From JACMRI01 sp043778625 (GTDB lineage: Bacteria; Bacteroidota; Bacteroidia; UBA4408), in the NCBI GenBank assembly GCA_043778625.1, contig JAYWFU010000150.1:1-10608 (forward strand): a stretch of 10,608 bases of DNA, read 5' to 3'. Position 1 is the first letter of the stretch; each line of letters begins with the position of its first letter. This document shows, in pieces, positions 6,314 to 10,608 of the stretch. The position numbers and the translations under genes are program-made. The notes beneath the pieces are model-generated. The model was not told the DNA's origin. It saw nothing but the letters and a program-made list of their open reading frames with translations, and did no database searches.

Positions 6314-9300
6314 ATGACACGCATTGAACGAATAACCGCACTGTACAAAGCTACCGCCGAACGCATATTAGTAATAGATGGCGCAATGGGCTCGTTAATA
6401 CAGGACTACAAACTTAGTGAAGAAGACTTTAGAGGCGAGCAATTTAAAAACTTTCATAAAGATATTAAGGGTAATAACGACATATTGTGTATTACTCAGC
6501 CACAAATAATTACATCAATACACCAACAATACATTGATGCAGGAGCTGATATTATTGAAACCAACAGTTTTAGCGGAACCGTTATTGCCATGGAAGATTA
6601 TGATATGCAGGATTATGTATATGATATGAACTTGGAAGCTGCCAAATGCGCACGTGCCGCCACTGATGCGCACTATGCCACCACTGGCAAATTACACTGG
6701 GTGGCAGGTGCTATGGGGCCAACTAATCGTACGCTAAGTATGAGCCCTGATGTTAATCAGCCAGGCTATAGAGCCATAACATTTGACCAATTAGCCAACG
6801 CTTACAAAACACAAATAGAAGGCTTAATTGACGGCGGTAGCGATTTATTATTAATTGAAACAATATTTGACACCCTTAACGCTAAAGCGGCTTTGTATGC
6901 TTGCCAGGAGGTGTTTGAAACACGTGGTTATACATTACCAATAATGGTAAGCGGCACTATTACCGATGCCAGCGGACGTACCTTGAGCGGACAAACGGTA
7001 GAGGCATTTTTAAATTCGGTGTCGCACATTAATTTATTTACCATTGGGCTAAACTGTGCATTGGGTGCTAAAGATATGCGCCCATACTTGGCAGAGTTGG
7101 CACAAAAATCGTCGTTTTATGTACATGCTTACCCTAATGCAGGCTTGCCTAATCAGTTTGGCGAGTACGACGAAACGCCTGATGTAATGACGCCTCAGGT
7201 AGAAGATTTTTTGCAAGCGGGTTTTATTAATGTTATTGGCGGTTGCTGTGGCACAACTCCTGCACACATCAAACAAATGGCTGATATTGCTAAAAAATAT
7301 CAGCCTCGTAAAAAAATAGAACAACCTGCTTACTTACGCCTTAGTGGGTTAGAGCCTGTTACACTTACGCCTGAAAGCAATTTTATGAACATAGGCGAAC
7401 GTACCAACGTTACTGGAAGTAAAAAATTTGCACGCTTAATTATTGACAAAAAATACGACGAAGCCCTTGCCGTAGCCCGCGACCAAGTAGAGGGTGGCGC
7501 ACAAGTTATTGATATAAACATGGACGAAGGCATGTTAGATGCTGAGGAAGCCATGCGTGAATTTTTAAATCTAATAGCTTCGGAACCCGATATATCAAGA
7601 GTGCCAATAATGATTGACTCGTCAAAGTTTTATGTAATTGAAGCTGGGCTCAAGTGTATTCAAGGCAAAGGCATTGTAAACTCAATAAGTTTAAAAGCAG
7701 GCGAAGAGGAGTTTAAAGCACAGGCTAACATTATTAAAAAATTTGGAGCAGCTGTTATAGTTATGGCATTTGACGAACTTGGACAAGCTGATAACTATGC
7801 ACGCCGTATTGAAATATGCAAACGAGCCTATGATATATTGGTAGATGAAGTAAACTTTCCTCCGCAGGATATTATTTTTGACCCCAATATTTTTCCTGTA
7901 GCTACAGGCATGGACGAGCACAGGTTGAATGCGTTAGATTTTTTTAATGCTACAAAATGGATTAAACAAAACTTACTACACGCACGCATAAGTGGTGGTG
8001 TAAGTAATGTATCGTTTAGCTTTAGAGGTAATGATAACGTGCGAGAGGCTATACACAGTGCGTTTTTGTACCACGCTATACAACACGGTATGGACATGGG
8101 TATTGTAAACCCAAGCATGTTGCAAATATACGACGATGTGCCCAAAGACCTATTAACACTGATAGAAGACGTATTGTTTGATAAGAACGAGGACGCTACC
8201 GAAAAATTAATTGACTTTGCCGAAACGGTAAAAGGCGCGTCAAAAGCCAAGGACAAAGACAATACTGAGTGGCGTAACTTGGATTTACAAGACCGTATAA
8301 CACACTCGTTAGTAAAAGGAATTACTGATTATATTGAGCTAGATGTAGAACAAGCACGGGCTGAAGCTGCACGTACACTCGATGTTATTGAACAAACCTT
8401 AATGAAAGGTATGAATGTAGTGGGAGATTTATTTGGGCAAGGAAAAATGTTTTTGCCACAAGTAGTTAAAAGCGCACGTGTAATGAAAAAAGCCGTGGCT
8501 TACCTTGAACCCTATATGGATGCCGAAAAAAAAGCTAGTGGTAATATGAGTACTAGTGCTGGTAAAGTACTGCTAGCCACCGTAAAAGGCGATGTACACG
8601 ACATTGGGAAAAATATTGTAGGCGTAGTAATGGCGTGTAATAACTACGAAATTATTGACCTTGGCGTAATGGTAAGTGCTGACAAAATATTGGACGAAGC
8701 CCGTAAACACAACGTGGACATAATAGGCCTAAGTGGCTTAATAACACCAAGCCTTGACGAAATGATAACCGTAGCCAAAGAAATGACGCGCCAAGGATTT
8801 ACCGTGCCACTACTAATTGGCGGAGCTACTACTAGCAAGGTACATACAGCCGTAAAAATACAGCCTGTGTACGCCCATGGCGTAGTACACGTTAATGATG
8901 CTAGTAAGAGCATACCTGTAGTAAGTAAATTAATTAGCAAAGAAAATAGCGAAGCCTATAAAACAGAAATTAACGAAGAGTACGACCGTGTGCGAGCTTA
9001 CAACAAAATAGCCAACGATGCCAAAAATTTTGTAACGTTAGAAGTAGCACGTGCTAATAATTTTAAGTTAGATTGGGATAACGAACCTACGGCTGCAACG
9101 CCTGCATTTATAGGTGTTAAAACGTTTACTAATTATAATTTAGCGGAACTAACGCCGTACATTGATTGGACACCCTTTTTTATAAGTTGGGAAATGAAAG
9201 GTGCTTACCCACGCATACTGGACGACAAAGAACGTGGCGAGGAAGCACGCAAATTATTTGCCGATGCACAAGCTATGCTAGGTAAAATAATTGATGAAAA

Positions 9301-9994
9301 TTGGCTTACCGCCAACGCAGTAGTAGGCGTGTTTGAAGCTAATGCCGTAGGCGATGATATTGTGCTACACGACGCTAACGGCGCACCATATACATTTTAC
9401 ACCTTGCGCCAACAAATTAAAAAAGCTGATGGTAAGGGCAACATAGCCCTAAGCGATTTTGTACGCCCTGCTACCAAAGGCAAAGACTATTTGGGCGTAT
9501 TTGCACTAAGTACAGGCTTTGGAATTGAGGAGCATGTGGCTAAGTTTGAAGCCGACCACGATGATTACAGCGCAATAATGCTTAAAGCCCTTGCCGATAG
9601 GCTTGCGGAAGCATTTGCCGAATTAATGCACAAAAAAGTACGCACTGAAATTTGGGGCTATGCACCTACCGAAAATTTATCTCCCGAAGAATTAATAAAA
9701 GAAACCTATGCAGGCATACGCCCTGCACCGGGTTACCCAGCACAGCCCGACCATACCGAAAAAACTACGCTATGGCAATTGTTAGAAGTTGAAAAAAATA
9801 CTGGTATTACCTTAACTGATAGCCTTGCTATGTACCCCACTGCTGCGGTAAGTGGGTTGTATTTTGCCCACCCCGAATCGTTTTATTTTGGCCTAGGACG
9901 CATAAGCAAAGACCAAGTTACCGATTATGCACAACGCAAAAACAAACCTACCGAGGAGCTAGAAAAATGGTTAGGTAGCGTGCTTAATTATTAA
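6314..9994 (+). CDS. metH: Cobalamin-dependent methionine synthase MetH
   Basis: The enzyme transfers the methyl group of 5-methyltetrahydrofolate to homocysteine through cobalamin, yielding methionine in the cytoplasm. The product is 1226 aa, close to the 1227 aa of E. coli MetH, with all domains present. The homocysteine domain (about 1-340) has the zinc ligands Cys248 (GLNCALG) and Cys311-Cys312 (GGCCGTTP). The pterin domain (about 346-650) has NIGERTNVTGSKKF and DINMDEGMLD. Next come the helical cap and the B12 domain, with GDVHDIGKN carrying axial ligand His762, plus Asp760 and Ser813 as the matching triad. The activation domain contains the SAM-binding RPAPGYP (1136-1142). The start is ATG 6314; the reading frame stays open upstream to a TTG at 6266, but that lies in the terminator T run. 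No Shine-Dalgarno site is visible. The SAM riboswitch upstream predicts repression when SAM is plentiful. The gene is not split, unlike in some relatives. Confidence 0.97.
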   Translation: MTRIERITALYKATAERILVIDGAMGSLIQDYKLSEEDFRGEQFKNFHKDIKGNNDILCITQPQIITSIHQQYIDAGADIIETNSFSGTVIAMEDYDMQDYVYDMNLEAAKCARAATDAHYATTGKLHWVAGAMGPTNRTLSMSPDVNQPGYRAITFDQLANAYKTQIEGLIDGGSDLLLIETIFDTLNAKAALYACQEVFETRGYTLPIMVSGTITDASGRTLSGQTVEAFLNSVSHINLFTIGLNCALGAKDMRPYLAELAQKSSFYVHAYPNAGLPNQFGEYDETPDVMTPQVEDFLQAGFINVIGGCCGTTPAHIKQMADIAKKYQPRKKIEQPAYLRLSGLEPVTLTPESNFMNIGERTNVTGSKKFARLIIDKKYDEALAVARDQVEGGAQVIDINMDEGMLDAEEAMREFLNLIASEPDISRVPIMIDSSKFYVIEAGLKCIQGKGIVNSISLKAGEEEFKAQANIIKKFGAAVIVMAFDELGQADNYARRIEICKRAYDILVDEVNFPPQDIIFDPNIFPVATGMDEHRLNALDFFNATKWIKQNLLHARISGGVSNVSFSFRGNDNVREAIHSAFLYHAIQHGMDMGIVNPSMLQIYDDVPKDLLTLIEDVLFDKNEDATEKLIDFAETVKGASKAKDKDNTEWRNLDLQDRITHSLVKGITDYIELDVEQARAEAARTLDVIEQTLMKGMNVVGDLFGQGKMFLPQVVKSARVMKKAVAYLEPYMDAEKKASGNMSTSAGKVLLATVKGDVHDIGKNIVGVVMACNNYEIIDLGVMVSADKILDEARKHNVDIIGLSGLITPSLDEMITVAKEMTRQGFTVPLLIGGATTSKVHTAVKIQPVYAHGVVHVNDASKSIPVVSKLISKENSEAYKTEINEEYDRVRAYNKIANDAKNFVTLEVARANNFKLDWDNEPTAATPAFIGVKTFTNYNLAELTPYIDWTPFFISWEMKGAYPRILDDKERGEEARKLFADAQAMLGKIIDENWLTANAVVGVFEANAVGDDIVLHDANGAPYTFYTLRQQIKKADGKGNIALSDFVRPATKGKDYLGVFALSTGFGIEEHVAKFEADHDDYSAIMLKALADRLAEAFAELMHKKVRTEIWGYAPTENLSPEELIKETYAGIRPAPGYPAQPDHTEKTTLWQLLEVEKNTGITLTDSLAMYPTAAVSGLYFAHPESFYFGLGRISKDQVTDYAQRKNKPTEELEKWLGSVLNY

Positions 9995-10031
9995 AATAAT
10001 TGTAATTTACATTGCGTAAAAAAAATATACT

Positions 10032-10550
10032 ATGAAATTAAATTATTGCATTGCCCTTATTACACTAGCATTATTGCCTATAACAAGAGCCTTGGCACAA
10101 GGTTCGTTATTGTTTATTGATGGTAATAAAATAGAATGCACTACTGTAGATTACACAAGCGATAGCACAACAATAAACTATACGGTTGCAAATAAAACCA
10201 AAATTAAGCGTATACCACGAGATCAATTTTTTAGTTATACTCCAAAGTTAGGCAACGAATTAATTTTTTATACCCAAGATACTATTGGAGAAAACGAGCT
10301 AAACGAACGTCAGATGCGTATGTTTATTATTGGCCAGCAAGATGCACGTACACATTACACAACACCTATGTCCGTGGTAGGAGGAGCTTTGTTTGGTGTG
10401 GCAAGTGGCTTTGCACTTACTCCATTGCTTAGCCCACTAGGTACTGTTCCATTTATTGTTATTAATGGTTCACGGTTAATAAAAGTAAATCCTAAAAAAG
10501 TGTATAATCGAGGGTCTATGACGTTTGGTGTGGGTAATCTATCTTTGTAA
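10032..10550 (+). CDS. Small exported protein of unknown function, probably 3'-truncated by an IS
   Basis: The 172-aa product is not a protein I can name. Residues 1-22 look like a signal peptide (MKLNYCIALITLALLPIT, then ALA before Q23). Residues 25-70 form a beta-rich stretch (LLFIDGNKIECTTVDY to RDQFFSY) of a kind common in Bacteroidetes envelope proteins. Residues 101-109 read GQQDARTHY, followed by a hydrophobic, glycine-rich segment (113-145) that may sit in a membrane. NPKKVYNR (153-160) then changes abruptly into GSMTFGVGNLSL, encoded by 10512-10547, which looks like the terminal repeat of an insertion sequence. As I recall the family, homologues continue with a basic GY-rich tail at this point, so the true C-terminus is probably lost. 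It starts 37 bp after metH with no terminator between, so co-transcription is possible; no good promoter is visible. Confidence 0.75.
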   Translation: MKLNYCIALITLALLPITRALAQGSLLFIDGNKIECTTVDYTSDSTTINYTVANKTKIKRIPRDQFFSYTPKLGNELIFYTQDTIGENELNERQMRMFIIGQQDARTHYTTPMSVVGGALFGVASGFALTPLLSPLGTVPFIVINGSRLIKVNPKKVYNRGSMTFGVGNLSL

Positions 10551-10608
10551 TTATGAATAGTAACGAATTATTTTCAATCGCCTTAGGTTTATCTCATTCT
10601 TGGCACAT
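10512..10608 (+). mobile_element. Probable left end of an ISL3-like insertion sequence (partial)
   Basis: From GGGTCTATGACG (10512) the sequence becomes more G-rich than the flanking AT-rich DNA, and a transposase-like frame starts 41 bp further on. IS elements usually carry a terminal inverted repeat just before their transposase, which fits GGGTCTATGACGTTTGGTGT at 10512-10531. The other end lies outside the window, so neither the repeat nor a target duplication can be confirmed. Confidence 0.45.
10553..10608 (+). CDS. N-terminus of a probable ISL3-type transposase (3' end outside window)
   Basis: ATG 10553 opens a frame that runs off the right edge, giving MNSNELFSIALGLSHSWHI. This resembles the start of ISL3/ISAon1-type transposases, where a short N-terminus with LF..ALGL..PW precedes the zinc-binding region. 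Only 18 full codons are visible, so the family call is tentative. The start lies 2 bp after the preceding stop, an unusual layout unless an IS has inserted into the end of that gene. Confidence 0.5.
   Translation, partial: MNSNELFSIALGLSHSWH

Noticed and set aside
7049..8940. Several minus-strand frames of 74-144 aa inside metH
   Set aside because: They lie wholly opposite a well-supported metH, show no recognisable domains and have shadow-like compositions.

Overview
The window looks like a chromosomal segment of a low-GC member of the Bacteroidetes (Bacteroidota). Three independent signs point there: two neighbouring secreted proteins end in type IX secretion (T9SS) type A sorting domains, promoter-like sites match the Bacteroidetes consensus TAnnTTTG, and starts lack Shine-Dalgarno sites. 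All genes that can be read lie on the + strand.

Left part (1-5943). The 3' end of a secreted protein gene (stop at 416) is followed by a 119-bp spacer with a good Bacteroidetes promoter (470-500). Next comes a very large gene (536-5881, 1781 aa) for a signal-peptide-bearing T9SS substrate. It is built from seven GEVED-type modules of about 250 aa. The modules are arranged ABC-ABC-D, so a three-module block of about 752 aa has been duplicated in tandem. Each module carries a 12-residue EF-hand-like acidic loop and a GETEDY motif. A strong hairpin terminator (5908-5943) closes the gene.

Middle (5944-9994). A 432-bp intergenic region, which also holds that terminator, carries a complete regulatory leader: a TATATTTG promoter element lying in a perfect 10-bp inverted repeat, a SAM-I (S-box) riboswitch aptamer (6064-6177), an antiterminator pairing and an intrinsic terminator (6229-6267). 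It controls an undivided full-length metH (6314-9994, 1226 aa), the cobalamin-dependent methionine synthase. This forms a feedback loop: MetH makes methionine, methionine becomes SAM, and SAM should terminate transcription of metH in its own leader.

Right part (9995-10608). A small exported protein of unknown function (10032-10550) follows metH after 37 bp. Its last dozen codons look like the end of an insertion sequence. Two bases after its stop, a new reading frame begins (10553 to the edge) that resembles the N-terminus of an ISL3-type transposase, so the small gene is probably cut off by an IS.

I see no wholly new system. The points most worth checking are the architecture of the giant surface protein, the readable SAM attenuator on metH, the apparent IS truncation at the right edge, and a marked scarcity of GATC across the window (three sites found by eye).
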